Of a stretch of DNA of 64,000 nucleotides, positions 34,082 through 45,412 are shown one piece after another. The notes beneath the pieces were generated by a model. The model saw nothing but the letters and a program-made list of their open reading frames with translations. It was not told where the DNA came from and did no database searches. This stretch comes from Orthosia cruda (lineage: Eukaryota; Arthropoda; Insecta; Lepidoptera; Noctuidae). Every line of letters starts with the position of its first letter. Position 1 is the stretch's first letter. The stretch covers positions 11,744,074-11,808,073 of the forward strand of contig OZ059831.1 in NCBI GenBank assembly GCA_964057195.1, given 5' to 3'. The position numbers and the translations under genes were made by a program.

Positions 34082-36876
34082 ACAATGTAACATTTACATT
34101 CCGGGCACAAGTAAGAATCAGGTGTGTAAATGACAGTCAAATCAATATTACTATTCTTTCTTCTATTATATTAATATACTATTATACTTATTAGACCTAA
34201 ATCTCTTTGGGTAAGACGTAGTTACATCGTTGACAACCAGGGCAGGGTTTCAAGTGTTAGGTACGAACTTTGGTAAAGGTCAAATACTTATAAAAGTAAG
34301 TGGGTAGTTATTGAGAAAACTGTCAGATATCCTCTTTGTTTTACTTTCTAAAAAGTATCTATGACGTTACAATTGTAATCATGTGCTATTCTAATGCATT
34401 AAGTTCCATACACGTAACTGTAAAGTTTGATAGACATGCGTTTAGTACTAGTATTTTTTGCATGAAAGTGTTACAAATATGCTCACAAAGTTTTAAATTT
34501 ATAATATTGGTAGGCTGCGGTTTTAATCGCATGAATGTTGGCAGTCATCTCACAAGACTATAGCAAAAGTACCCAATTTCCTAATCCAGGTACCAGGTAC
34601 CTTTTACCATACGCCAAGTTACATCCAAATCTTATCAGCTTTTGAGGTGTGATTGCTATATATATCAGGGACCAAATGATTAATCAAGGCACTTCGTATA
34701 ATGCCCGTAGGAGTATTAATCAAGTAAGTTAGATGGAGCAGTGTAATTAATACTTATTTAAACTTCATTATTGATAACATTTACTAGTGATAATGAATAT
34801 TGCTACGTTACTTTTGAGCAATTCGATAATTATGGTACATTAGTATGGTTTTTATTTTAAATATTCGGTTAGCATGAAATATCTGCGAAAAAAATATTTT
34901 CACAGCAAAATCATATTATTTAGTCAGTAGGATTGGTTAGCATAAAATAATATTTGTAAGGGGTGTCGTTATTTTCAACAATTTAGTCCAAGAGCGAACG
35001 AAGCAAGCTCGGATGCTTATGGCACCCCGACACGTATAGGTTAGGTTCGTAATAATATAATAATGTCGTATTACACTTTGTCCATAACATGTAGTGGTAG
35101 GTTAGGTAGTTAAATTACTATAAATAAAAATAACAAGTGTGAAAAAATAACCCAATACTTCAGCCCTCAAAATATAATTGCGAACATTCTTAGTTGCAGA
35201 TTTTTTTATTATTTCAAAGGTCTAATAGAATGAAAGTTGTTCAAAATCGTGTGAATTTTCTTTCCCTGAAAGATTGTCAATTAATCAAAGTCACCCTAAA
35301 CAAACACAATACAACTATTTAAACATTTAAACAAACAAACAAAACTTTGAAACAAAAAATTTACCGAATATATAACTTATGCACTTATACATAAAGTGCA
35401 TTATGTAGATAACAACCAAATCGCATACAAAGGAAAGTTGAACAATAAAAGTAATGTTGGAGTTCAATGCTAGTTAAATTGTGGTTGACATTTGGCGCTG
35501 CTGTTATCTCTTAGAGTTAATGGCTTGGTTGCTACATCTGGATCTAAGGCATGAGCGGAAGCGAGCATTGAGTTTTCTGCAAAGGGTATAGGAATAGGTT
35601 CTCATGGTAACTCCGTACAGTAACGAGTTCGATATTACGTAATTACTTGGTACGGAGGTCTATCCTCATCTTATCAAATTTGAGGTCAGCCCAACATTTG
35701 TGGACTTCTTCATCCATACATCTCATAATTCTTCATCTCAACAGTCAGCCCCTTTCAAAACATATCATCGTTAACTCAGTTTATACATAATTTATTTGAT
35801 TCGATCGATTTCATTCCATTTGGTTCGATTTCCAAACAACTTTACAGTCCAGTGACTCGAGTTGCCACCTTAATTATTGAAGAAGAAGGATTCATCTTAA
35901 ATACTTACCTAATCATTTCTTCTAGTCAATAATTAACTTTTCTATAGAACTAGTGAACTGCTTAGGCATTGCACAGGTGACACTAATTCAAAAAAAATGT
36001 TAATCCGATCGCTACCAATCTTCACAGGATAACACGCAAGCCTAATCTGAAAATTTCATCATAATCATTCAAGCTGTTTTGGAGTCCATAAGGAACATAC
36101 ATACACACATTGAGTTTTTAAGATACACACGCACACCACGATCACGCACGACACAAAACACATCAGTAAAAATTATTATACCTGATGTAAGATACAAATG
36201 AGTTACCAGAAAAATACGTTACAGCATTATCTTCTATTTGCAGTAATGAGAGATAAAGGAGGATCGTCAAAGGATTCGAGCAAATTACAATGTATGTGTA
36301 ATTTTAGTTCATTGTTATTGTCACTGAGTGTGTGAGTACGGACATACCCCTATTTGTCTACTGAGTTTTCCTATAGTGGCCTTCTTCACCAACCTTACGT
36401 TATAAAAGGCGGCACACTATACCAGGCAACCCCTTACGAGGTGTCTGGGACCATCTTCGGTAGGTCACGCCTCCGAGAGCACTCGCCCCTGGTACTCAAG
36501 AGAAAATGTGAGTCGTACCGTGATTACTCACTACCATTTGTCCAGAATGGTACCAGAGCAATAAAGCCGCTCACCACACGCACCCCAGCACGCCAGCACT
36601 AGTGCAAGCACCGGCACCAGCGCAGTTGGTGCTAGCGGATTCAATCCCCGTTAAGGACGCCAGAGAAGCTGGCTCCCATTTCTCCAGAATGGTCCCGGAG
36701 CTGTAAGCACGCTCACCTCTCGAATACAAATCATCGCATCTACCCAATGCCTACAGCTGGGTTGCCGGAAAACTAATCCAACGGGTAGTCCTCTACCCGT
36801 GTCCGTCTGTGAGTACGGACAGTCCACTTTGTTAAGAGTAAGATAACATGCAGTTTCGCGGAAGCTTGATGCTATA
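34082..36876. other. unassigned spacer
   Basis: Mostly AT-rich, with one dispersed-repeat motif at about 36050-36110 (AATTTCATCATAATCATTCAAGC). The segment 36340-36840 is GC-richer, is bracketed by two GTGAGTACGGACA words (about 36331 and 36810), and includes an 82-codon open stretch without recognised motifs. It may be an unrecognised repeat. Confidence 0.4.
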
Positions 36877-37344
36877 CATCATAATATTAGCCCAAAGACG
36901 TCCACTGCTGGACATAGGCCTTCTCCAAGCGTCACCCTATTGACCGGTCCCATGCATCCCGTATCCAGCGGATCCCCACAACCTTTATCAGTTCATCGGT
37001 CCACCTGGTAAGAGGCCTTCCATCGCAAAGTCTTCCGGTTCGCGGTCGCCACTCCAGAAATTTTCTGCCCCATCGGCCATCCGTTTTGCGAGCAATGTGC
37101 CCTGCTCACTGCCACTTAAAAAAAATCAAAATCATTTTTTTTTTATTTCACATAGGCCTACATGGTTACTTATAAAACGTCGACAAAAGGTGCACGGTTC
37201 GGGTTGGTCGTTTCCTATGTAGAAGAACCGGCAAGAAACTCCATGGTTACTCTTTTAAAAATGGTTTGGTTTTACAATATTTCCATGTTACAGCTTACTT
37301 AGATATGGGGGGACAACGTAGGCCCGATTTATGGCAATAAGTCG

Positions 37345-37920
37345 TTGATGCGTATAACCTCTAGAAGATTACTAGTAAAATCACACGCGATTGAACCTAA
37401 ATTATTAGAGTAATCTAGGCTATAATTGCTGATTCAGCAGTGCTAAATTGAAGGAGAAAAGTATGCAGATGAGACGAAAGGCAATGGATAAAGTTCAATT
37501 TACTAATTATGCCACATACCTTTGAAACAGCGATTCCCATGCAGATTCAGATGCCACGTTCGAGAAGTTCAGCTCACAGACTAGGTACACTATGCTGGCC
37601 AGCGGTACACAACACAGTAGGTCTAGGTAATATAGATAACACTTTCCATGTAGGTTCAATTAAGAGTTTTGGGCGAGAGGGTGATTTTGTGCGCGCACCT
37701 CTGCTCTGGTTGGTAAGAGACTGACCACCATCGCCGGCGGCCATCGTTGGTTGCGGCGTAACGACCGTAGCGGCACGGCGCGGAATATCACCAAAACAAC
37801 GATAGGTGACACTTATATAATAAATTGGAACTAGTATACCAAAGCCTCTCAATCGCCCTATGGTGATGTAATAAAATATGAACTATAAATTAGGAAGCGT
37901 AACCAGTCGTAAGAAACTAA
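37345..37920. other. insertion in the LINE-A2 3' UTR
   Basis: About 0.57 kb is absent from LINE-A copy 1 at the equivalent point (near 5945). It is GC-richer in 37660-37780. A plus-strand open stretch at 37509-37724 has no confident match. No terminal repeats were resolved, so the type is unknown. Confidence 0.5.
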
Positions 37921-38261
37921 AAAAATAAAATAAAAAGATTATATATTTTATAAAAAAGTTAACAAATGTTAATTAGCATCTAGAAGGCCTACAATGTTCA
38001 CACATTCACAAAACAATCGGTAAATGAATCTATACAAAGGTAAATAAAAATAAGTATAACAACACTTAATTTAACATGTGGCACAAATTTTGTTATCAGT
38101 GCTGTAACTATTCTTAGCAAAGGGCTATAAAGATGATTGAAAACCATTGTAAAAAGTCTAATTAAAAGACGGAAAGAAAAAATGAGATTAAGAATGGTTA
38201 GAGACATCCGCATATTTGTGCCGTTTACAAGTTACCAGGGAAGCTGCATGCGCAGAAGGAG

Positions 38262-39509
38262 CTAAGGCCAAATGTTTTTATCTTCAACGTAGTCCTTGAT
38301 TTTATAATATGCTTTTTTAACAAGGATACGTTTGATGTAGTTTTTGAACCTTCCATCGGTCAGTTCTATAACTGATTTTGGCATCTTGTTATAAAAGCGT
38401 ATACTGTTTATAAGAAAAGACTTGCTAGTTTTCGTTAATCTGAATTTGGGTATTACAAGTTCGTGCTTACTGCGTGTATTTAAATTATGGAAGTCGCTTC
38501 TAGTTTTGAAAAGCCGCCGATTTTTACGGACATACAAAATACATTCCAAAATATAAAGTGAAGGTAGAGTCAGTATATCGATCTCTTAATTTTTTTCTCT
38601 GAGGGACTCGCGAGGACCCATTTTATAGATTGCGCGGTTTGCCCTCTTTTGTACGATGAAAATTGAGTCAACGTCTGCTGCTGATCCCCACAGCAGAATG
38701 CCATAAGACATAATACTGTGGAAATAAGCATAGTATACTAACCTAGCTGTAGCTACATCGGTTAGCTGCCTTATTTTCTTTACTGCATATGCAGCCGAAC
38801 TTAACCTACCCGAAAGAGTTCTAATGTGCGCGCCCCACTGCAATTTTGAATCGATAGTAATCCTTAAGAATACAGTTTCCGTTATAACTTTAAGATTTTT
38901 GCCGTTAAGATTTAAGTTCAGGTCATGTTGTGGTACATTTGGTAAAAAGAACTTAAGACATTTTGTTTTTTTCGCATTCAGTAAAAGATTGTTAGCTGCG
39001 AACCATTTTGAGAGAACAATTAGACTTTCGTTGATATTTAAGACATCCGTATCTTGCCTATCTATTTTAAAAATTAGCGAAGTATCATCAGCAAATATAA
39101 TTATATCCGATAATTTGGCCATCATAAAAGGGAGATCATTTATGTAAACAAGAAAAAAGAAAGGGCCGAGAATTGAACCTTAGGCCACGCCCATCTTGAC
39201 TAGAGACCCGGAGGACGTCGCCTCATTAACATTTACTTTTTGCTGTCTGTTTGATAAATAGGAAAGCACGAGATCAGCAGATTTTCCACGAATTCCGTAG
39301 TGGTGTAATTTACAGATCAGTGTGTTGTGGTCGACGCAGTCGAAAGCTTTTGAGAGATCACAGAAAATGCCAATGGCATCCTGGGACCTCTCCCAAGCCT
39401 CCAAGATGTGGCTGATGAGTTTTACTCCCGCGTCCGTTGTCGACCTACCTTTCGTGAAACCAAACTGTTGACTATGCAGGATCCTATTTGAATTGAAGTG
39501 AGACAACAT
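38262..39509 (-). pseudogene. LINE-A2 reverse transcriptase, main part
   Basis: Minus-strand blocks: F-G-F-T-K-G-R-S-T-T-D-A-G near 39450, F-C-D-L-S-K-A-F-D-C-V-D near 39350, G-S-L-V-K-M-G-V near 39190 with a stop at 39180-39182 inside the P-Q-G motif, and F-A-D-D at 39084-39095. The G-I-L-L-W-G thumb block follows near 38690, then the L-Y-I-L-E-C-I-L-Y-V-R-K-N block and tail to 38262 in a second frame. It is better preserved than copy 1 (no deletion near the thumb) but has at least one stop and one frameshift (near 38585). The N-terminal part is beyond the Gypsy insertion. Confidence 0.85.
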
Positions 39510-39512
39510 CTG

Positions 39513-39697
39513 TGAAGTGTATACTCTCCTTTAGATTAACAACCATATATGTATGCCCCTTTATATTAGGTATCACATGTTATGCTGACATAGCTTTTAC
39601 TTCGTTTTACTCGTTTCTTACTGTAACTAATTCATTATACTATTGGCAGCCAACCTGACTTATTATTTCTACATCCCGTACAACTCCAAACATCTCA
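39513..39697 (+). repeat. Gypsy 5' LTR
   Basis: 185 bp from TGAAGTG to ATCTCA, identical to the 3' LTR. AT-rich words near 39545-39565 could serve as a core promoter, but none is diagnostic. Identity of the LTRs implies recent insertion. Confidence 0.95.
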
Positions 39698-39715
39698 TGG
39701 CGACCCTGCCAGGAT
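39698..39715 (+). promoter_or_regulatory. candidate primer-binding site
   Basis: TGGCGACCCTGCCAGGAT follows the LTR directly. TGG at the first position pairs with a tRNA CCA end. The TGGCGACC start resembles the tRNA-Arg-type sites of mdg1/412-like elements, recalled from memory, so the tRNA identity is tentative. Confidence 0.65.
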
Positions 39716-39818
39716 CTCCTTGGGTTTTAGTATAATCGCCAACTACTGCCTCTTGCCGCGAAATTCGGTTACTTGTAAATTAAACCAATAACACATTAGC
39801 CATCGGAGTTTCTAAAGG

Positions 39819-40097
39819 ATGTGCAACTCAAAGGTGGAAAAAGATGAGGTATTCATCACACAAAACGCAGCGGGCAGCAACCAGGCCACGTTGAAGGATG
39901 TTGGTCAGCACATGGAGCGGATGAATATTGTGATGTTCGCGCTGTTGGCTATACTCACCATTGCAATGGCCTACTTTGTGGTGCGTTTATATAAACGGTG
40001 CCATCGGCAGTGGATCCAGGAAGAGATTGGTCTCCGAGCTATGCAACGTATCCGGGCTTCTATCAGAGGACACAATAACGCCGAAACAACAGCCTAA
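39819..40097 (+). CDS. small single-pass membrane protein ORF in the Gypsy leader
   Basis: 92 codons with a natural ATG (context AAAGGATGT), between the primer-binding site and gag. The N-terminus M-C-N-S-K-V-E-K-D is polar. A hydrophobic segment of about 20 residues lies at about 36-57 (I-V-M-F-A-L-L-A-I-L-T-I-A-M-A-Y-F-V-V), followed by basic L-Y-K-R-C-H-R-Q-W. The tail is basic and ends N-N-A-E-T-T-A. The layout predicts an outer or luminal N-terminus and a cytosolic basic C-terminus, or the reverse. It is not env, being far too short and lacking any signal or cleavage site. Function is unknown. I have an impression of similar orphan proteins in insect genomes, but that needs a search. The undamaged frame in a young element supports it being real. 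Confidence 0.6.
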   Translation: MCNSKVEKDEVFITQNAAGSNQATLKDVGQHMERMNIVMFALLAILTIAMAYFVVRLYKRCHRQWIQEEIGLRAMQRIRASIRGHNNAETTA

Positions 40098-40476
40098 AGA
40101 ACCGTGAGTTACCTGCCAAGATCATTTCAGAAAGTGTTTTATCCGACTTTTGTGAGTGTTTTTTTTTAATTTCAGTGCGATTAAATCTCTCGCGAGTGAT
40201 AAAATTAATATAATTATAAGTTATGGACATTAAAACTAGAAAACAATAAGTAATATTTAAATCTAAAAATAGAATGGGATCATATTTCATTACGATCTGA
40301 GTTAATTATTCTATAATCGTGTACTTTTGCTCACGTAACTCGATACTTCGCAGCAAAATTGAAACGTAGGACATTCTTTAGCCGCGCTGCAAGTAACTTT
40401 ACACTATTGTTTTGACATTTTACTTTTAATTATAAAATACTGCAATGACTAAATGGATCGATTCTATTTTTAAATA

Positions 40477-41694
40477 ATGATAGATGCGTTAATTGAGAAT
40501 TATGATTTATTAGAGCAAATAAGAAAATATCTGATTAAAAAGGGAAAAGCTAGATATTTAGGTAAGGTTGCCGAGATAAAATTAAATGAAGCGACAAACA
40601 TTATAGATAAATGCAGTAAATTGATTTTACTTTTAGAATCTAAGAAGGATCCGCAGATTATTTCATCAGCGGCAGATATTTTTAAAAACATAAACAAACT
40701 ATACGATAATATAAAAACTTTATGTACTTCTCCTAATATTGACTCTGTCAAAATGGAGTTCGATTTGAAAACTGCTTGTAACTTATTACCCGTTATGGAC
40801 GATTCGGAAAATGTGACGAAACGCTTGATCGATGGTATCGAGATGTATTCGGATATGATCGGCGACACAGATAAGGATTTATTAATTAAGTTTATTTTGA
40901 AAAGTAGACTATCAGAGAACGCGAAGTTGCGAATGGCTTCAAATTATTCAACTGTTACAGCACTTGTCAAGGACATGCGTACGCACCTTTTAACTAAAAA
41001 ATCATTTACAGCAATTCAATCACGTCTGCAAAATGTTTCACAAGGTCAACGTTCGATTGATGAATATGGATCTGAACTCGAAAAACTTTTCACGGACTTG
41101 ACAATTGCTCAGGCAGATGGTGACCCTACCAAATATGATATTTTGAAACCATTAAACGAAAAAATGGCAATAAGAAAATTTTCAGAGGGTTTAAAATCCA
41201 CTAAACTTAGCACGATAGTTACAGCTCGAAATTATGGCTCATTAAAGGACGCCATTCAGACAGCTAAGGATGAGGAGTGTTCGATGTTGCCGGGTGCGAG
41301 TCCAAGCAACGGCAACGTCATGCATTATTCTGGTAAGTCAAGTTCACACCACAGAGGAAAGCGAGGTATGTATAACAATAATTTCAATGGACACAGACAT
41401 GAAGGACATCGAGGACGAGGTGCGCAAGGACGAGGTCAGTCAACGAATAGGTATGCAAAGGGGAATAATTATAGTAATCGCGGTAACCGTTCAAGATTAT
41501 ACCATAATTCAGGTTTCTTTAGAGGCGCAAAGCTTAGAAATAATTATCCGTTACAGAATCGTAGTAATACGCGTCAAATATATTCGGCTCAAGCAACTGA
41601 TACTAACGACAATAGCGCCCAAACCCAAACTGCTCAAGTAGTAGACCAAGCAGATAAGTTTTTTCGTGACCCACCCAGAAATATTAGCTTTTAA
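40477..41694 (+). CDS. gag: Gypsy Gag
   Basis: 405 residues, opening at the ATG at 40477. Gag forms the virus-like particle and packages element RNA. Residues about 1-110 are Lys/Leu-rich and helical in character. A capsid-like region follows (R-L-Q-N-V-S-Q-G-Q-R-S-I-D-E-Y near residue 185, then a K-L-F-T-D-L block), of the kind found in retrotransposon gag families. The C-terminal quarter (from about residue 285) is rich in Arg, Gly and Asn (H-R-G-K-R-G, G-H-R-G-R-G, G-R-G-Q). There is no C-x2-C-x4-H-x4-C zinc knuckle, so RNA binding is probably by the RG-rich tail. The last 50 bases overlap the pol frame. Confidence 0.88.
   Translation: MIDALIENYDLLEQIRKYLIKKGKARYLGKVAEIKLNEATNIIDKCSKLILLLESKKDPQIISSAADIFKNINKLYDNIKTLCTSPNIDSVKMEFDLKTACNLLPVMDDSENVTKRLIDGIEMYSDMIGDTDKDLLIKFILKSRLSENAKLRMASNYSTVTALVKDMRTHLLTKKSFTAIQSRLQNVSQGQRSIDEYGSELEKLFTDLTIAQADGDPTKYDILKPLNEKMAIRKFSEGLKSTKLSTIVTARNYGSLKDAIQTAKDEECSMLPGASPSNGNVMHYSGKSSSHHRGKRGMYNNNFNGHRHEGHRGRGAQGRGQSTNRYAKGNNYSNRGNRSRLYHNSGFFRGAKLRNNYPLQNRSNTRQIYSAQATDTNDNSAQTQTAQVVDQADKFFRDPPRNISF
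41645..41694 (+). promoter_or_regulatory. gag-pol overlap, candidate +1 frameshift region
   Basis: Gag is read in frame 1 and pol in frame 2, so pol lies +1 relative to gag. The pol frame is open only from 41645, after a TAG at 41642-41644. The overlap holds AAG TTT TTT CGT in the gag frame, a homopolymer-like site where a P-site Phe tRNA could slip forward from TTT to TTC. The pol frame has no ATG here, which fits frameshift expression. Confidence 0.55.
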
Positions 41695-42841
41695 TGGACA
41701 AACTAAATTAGTTTCATTTAATTTAAATAATAATCAGTTTTATTGGCTACTGGATACCGGAGCTTCTTTGTCGATTGTACGAAAAGAATGCTTACCACCA
41801 GATATTTCAATTTTTGGACATGATATTTTAGTAAACGGTATAGCTGGTCAAATCCGTTCACTGGGTCAAGTTTGCCTTGCATTGTCATCACCGCTGTTAA
41901 GTGACGTATTCACTCATAACTTTCACGTGTTTAATAATCTACCTATCAAGGCTGATGGAATTATCGGATTAGACTTTTTAACTAAATACTCGTCAAATAT
42001 TAATTTAGAGGCAAATGATTTAACTTTAAATATAAACGGAAAGACAATCAGAACTAAAATTTTTGATATTACGGAATGTCAATCTGAATTTTTGAGTGTT
42101 CCGGCGCGAAGTGAGTCTGTTCACTATATAGACTTAAAATCAAGTTTAAAAGAAGATTATGTTGTTTGTGCAAGTGAATTAGCGAAAGATTTGTTTTTAG
42201 CTGGTGCAATCGTAAGGGCACATAAAAATAAAATCCCATTAAAAATTTTAAATGTAAGTGAAAAACATATTCGTATTCCTGTTATAACACCGATTATGCA
42301 GCCGTTGTCTGAATATGAATGCTACTCATTTGATAAACATAAAGCTGATACAAGTAGGGCTCAGACTTTAAGTAAGTTTTTGAAATTACAACATCTTAAT
42401 TTAGAAGAGAAAACATCAATTGAAGATATTTGTAAAAAATACTCAGATATTTTTTACTTACCAAATGATAAACTAACAATAACAAATATTTATGAACAAA
42501 AAATAACGCTAAAACCTAATACTAATCCAATATGTATAAAACAATATAGACAACCACAGCAATTAAAACAAGAATTAAATAAACAAATTAAAACAATGTT
42601 AGAAAATGATATTATAGAAGAAGCACAAAGTGAATGGTCTAGCCCAGTTCTACTAGTACCCAAGAAAAGTGACAATAATAATGAAAAGAAGTGGCGTTTA
42701 GTAGTCGATTATCGAAAACTGAATGAAAAAATTCAGGATGACAGATTTCCACTACCAAACATTACTGAAATTCTAGATTCTCTTACAGGAGCTATTTTAT
42801 TCAGTCATCTAGATTTACATTCAGGTTATTATCAAGTTTAA
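41645..42841 (+). pseudogene. pol: Gypsy Pol, first part: protease and start of reverse transcriptase
   Basis: The frame opens at 41645 by frameshift from gag and ends at a TAA at 42839-42841. The aspartic protease active site L-L-D-T-G-A-S has its catalytic Asp codon at 41753-41755, followed by the I-I-G-L-D-F second motif near 41960. A linker leads to the reverse transcriptase: W-S-S-P-V-L-L-V-P-K-K at about 42640, W-R-L-V-V-D-Y-R-K-L-N near 42700 and L-D-L-H-S-G-Y-Y near 42815, the first catalytic Asp block. The stop falls just after this block and the protein continues in the same frame beyond it. This is the only coding lesion found in the element. Confidence 0.9.
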
Positions 42842-45328
42842 TTAAATCCAGAAAGCAGGAAATGCACAGCATTTAGTACTAATACTGGTCAATATCAGAT
42901 GAAACGTCTGCCGATGGGGTTAAAAATTTCCCCAAGTGCTTTTAGTAGAGTAATGACTGTAGCAATGTCTGGTTTAACTTTAGACAAATGTTTCATATAT
43001 TTAGATGATTTGATTGTTTTTGGACGTAACCTAGAATCCCATAATCGCAATCTAATGGACATTTTCGAAAGACTGAGAAAAGTGAATTTAAAATTAAATC
43101 CCGCAAAATGTCAGTTTTTAAAGAAAGAACTTTTATATCTTGGTCATGTTGTTTCTGCACAAGGTGTCATGCCAGACCCAGATAAAATTAAAATCCTGAA
43201 AGAATATCCCGTGCCTAAAAACGCAGACGAGGTTAAACGGTTTGTTGCATTTTGCAATTATTATAGAAAATTTATACCTTGTTTTGCTGAAATTACAATG
43301 CCTTTAAACAAATTGTGCAGAAGGAATGAACCTTTTATTTGGTCACAAAGTTGTCAAAATTCTTTAGAAAAATTAAAACAATCAATGACAAGTCCACCAA
43401 TTTTACAATACCCAGATTTCACAGACAACAGTAAATTTATATTAAAAACCGATGCATCAGGAATAGCAATTGGCTCAGTCCTATGTAATAAAAATATGAA
43501 ACCGGTTGCTTATGCTAGTCGACCATTAAACAAAGCAGAGAGAAATTACCCAACAATTCAAAAGGAATTGTTAGCTATTGTTTGGTCAGTCAAATATTTT
43601 AGACCATACTTATACGGCAAACATTTTGTCATAGAAACAGACCATAAACCGTTAATATATTTATTTGGGATGAAAGACCCCTCAAGTCGTTTGTTAAAAT
43701 TTAGATTGACACTAGAAGAATACGACTATGACATAGTGTATGTCAAAGGAAAAAATAATGTCGCCGCAGATGCATTGTCCAGAATTGTGATAACATCGGA
43801 TGAATTGAAAAGTATGAATAATGATGTAGTAACAGTGTTGACAAGAGCGCAAAAGAAAAGAATGAATGATATGACGGATGCAAGTAAAACAGATTTGTCT
43901 AAGAGATCCTCAAACTCAAGGTCTGATCAGCCAAGAGTTGTGGAAATTGTAAAGAAACCTACTGATTCTGTAGAAATGAAATTAGTAGAAGGTGCGCATC
44001 TAAATAAATTAATTAAAAACAATAGGATATCCTTGAATGAAGAATGTTTTGCATACGAAGAAAAGACAAAGAATTTGTTTATAAATCTTGATTATCGTTC
44101 ACATTTTACGCGAGTCGAATTTGTGTCGAAATTGAGTAAACTTTGTAAGAAATTAAATATAAATGAGTTATGTATAATAAAACATGAAAATAATGCTAGC
44201 TTTATAAAAGACTTATTTCAAGAAATTGAATCAATGAATACTTGGTCCGGACCACGAATTCATGTTTTAAGAGGAGTCAAGAGAATTACTGATGATGACG
44301 ATATTAAATTCATTTTACATGACTTTCATTTACTGCCCACTAGCGGTCATGCTGGTGTGCGCAGAATGATAAATAATATTAAAAGACAATTTTACTGGCC
44401 AGGAATAGGAAAAGACGTCGAAGATTTTGTATCAAGGTGTGACAAATGCCAAAAGATGAAACATGGTAAACCTATTAAGGAACCCATGTGTATAACTACT
44501 ACGGCATCTTATGCCTTTGAAAAAATATTTTTAGATATTGTAGGTCCATTACCTCAAGATTACGAAGGTAATGTATACATACTGAGTCTCCAGTGTGAAT
44601 TGAGTAAATTCGTGGAAGCATATCCACTTAGAACTAAGGACACTATAACTGTAAGTAAAGCATTAGTAGATAACTTTATCCTTAGATTTGGACTACCAAA
44701 AACAATTGCAACTGATCGAGGTGCTGAATTTATGTCGTCAACAATGGAACAGGTTTGTAAACTTTTAAACATTAATAAAGTATCATCAACTGCGTACCAT
44801 CATCAATCTATCGGTTCGTTAGAAAATTCTCACTTAAATTTAGGAGCTTTTCTCAGAATTCAATGTAATAATAATCCACAAACTTGGTCACATTGGTTAG
44901 CTTACTGGTGTTTTAGCTACAATACCACTGTTCATTCAGCAACAAAATATCAACCTTTTGAACTTGTATTTGGTAGACAATGTATTGTTCCTTCTAGATT
45001 ATGTAATGATGTGGAACCATTGTACAATCAAGACAATTATTGTAGTACACTTAAGTATAAGCTTCAACTAGCTAATAAAGACGCTAGAAATAATTTAATA
45101 TTAAGCAAATGTAACCGCAAAGATAATTATTATGATAAATATTTGAACCCAATTCAATATAAGAAAGATGACTTGATATTGATTAAAAATGAAACGGGTC
45201 AAAAATTAGACCCATTATTTGATGGTCCATTTACTGTTTTAGAAGATATGGGATGTAATGTTAAAATTAGAAAAAATAACAAAATCGACATAATTCACAA
45301 AAATCGAACCAAGCCTTTTGTATCCTAA
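42842..45328 (+). pseudogene. pol: Gypsy Pol, second part: reverse transcriptase, RNase H, integrase
   Basis: In frame with the first part, after the stop at 42839-42841; the first ATG is at 42899. Reverse transcriptase: R-L-P-M-G-L-K, then catalytic Y-L-D-D at 42998-43009 and L-G-H-V-V-S. RNase H: L-K-T-D-A-S-G near 43445, E-T-D-H-K-P-L near 43640, and N-V-A-A-D-A-L-S-R. Integrase: zinc-binding H-x-H...C-x2-C (H-D-F-H near 44318, C-D-K-C near 44445), then the D-D-E triad in D-I-V-G-P-L near 44535, A-T-D-R-G-A-E-F near 44710 and S-L-E-N-S-H near 44820. A C-terminal G-P-F-T-V-L block follows. All catalytic residues are present; length is normal for the family. Confidence 0.92.
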
Positions 45329-45412
45329 ATTCTGATTTGCAACAAAAGGTAAAAAAAAAAAAAAAAAATACAATATTATGCTATTTTTTTTTTTTTTCTA
45401 AATAGCCGGAGG
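45329..45412 (+). promoter_or_regulatory. post-pol region with A and T runs and a purine tract
   Basis: A long A run (about 45350-45368) and a T run (about 45385-45397) are followed by GCCGGAGG immediately before the 3' LTR, a short candidate polypurine tract for plus-strand priming. Confidence 0.55.

Noticed and set aside
35037..35110. GGTTAGGT words, considered as insect telomeric TTAGG repeats
   Set aside because: Only isolated occurrences, with no tandem array and no telomere-specific LINE next to them.
45329..45412. env gene for the Gypsy element
   Set aside because: Only about 85 non-coding bases lie between pol and the 3' LTR.
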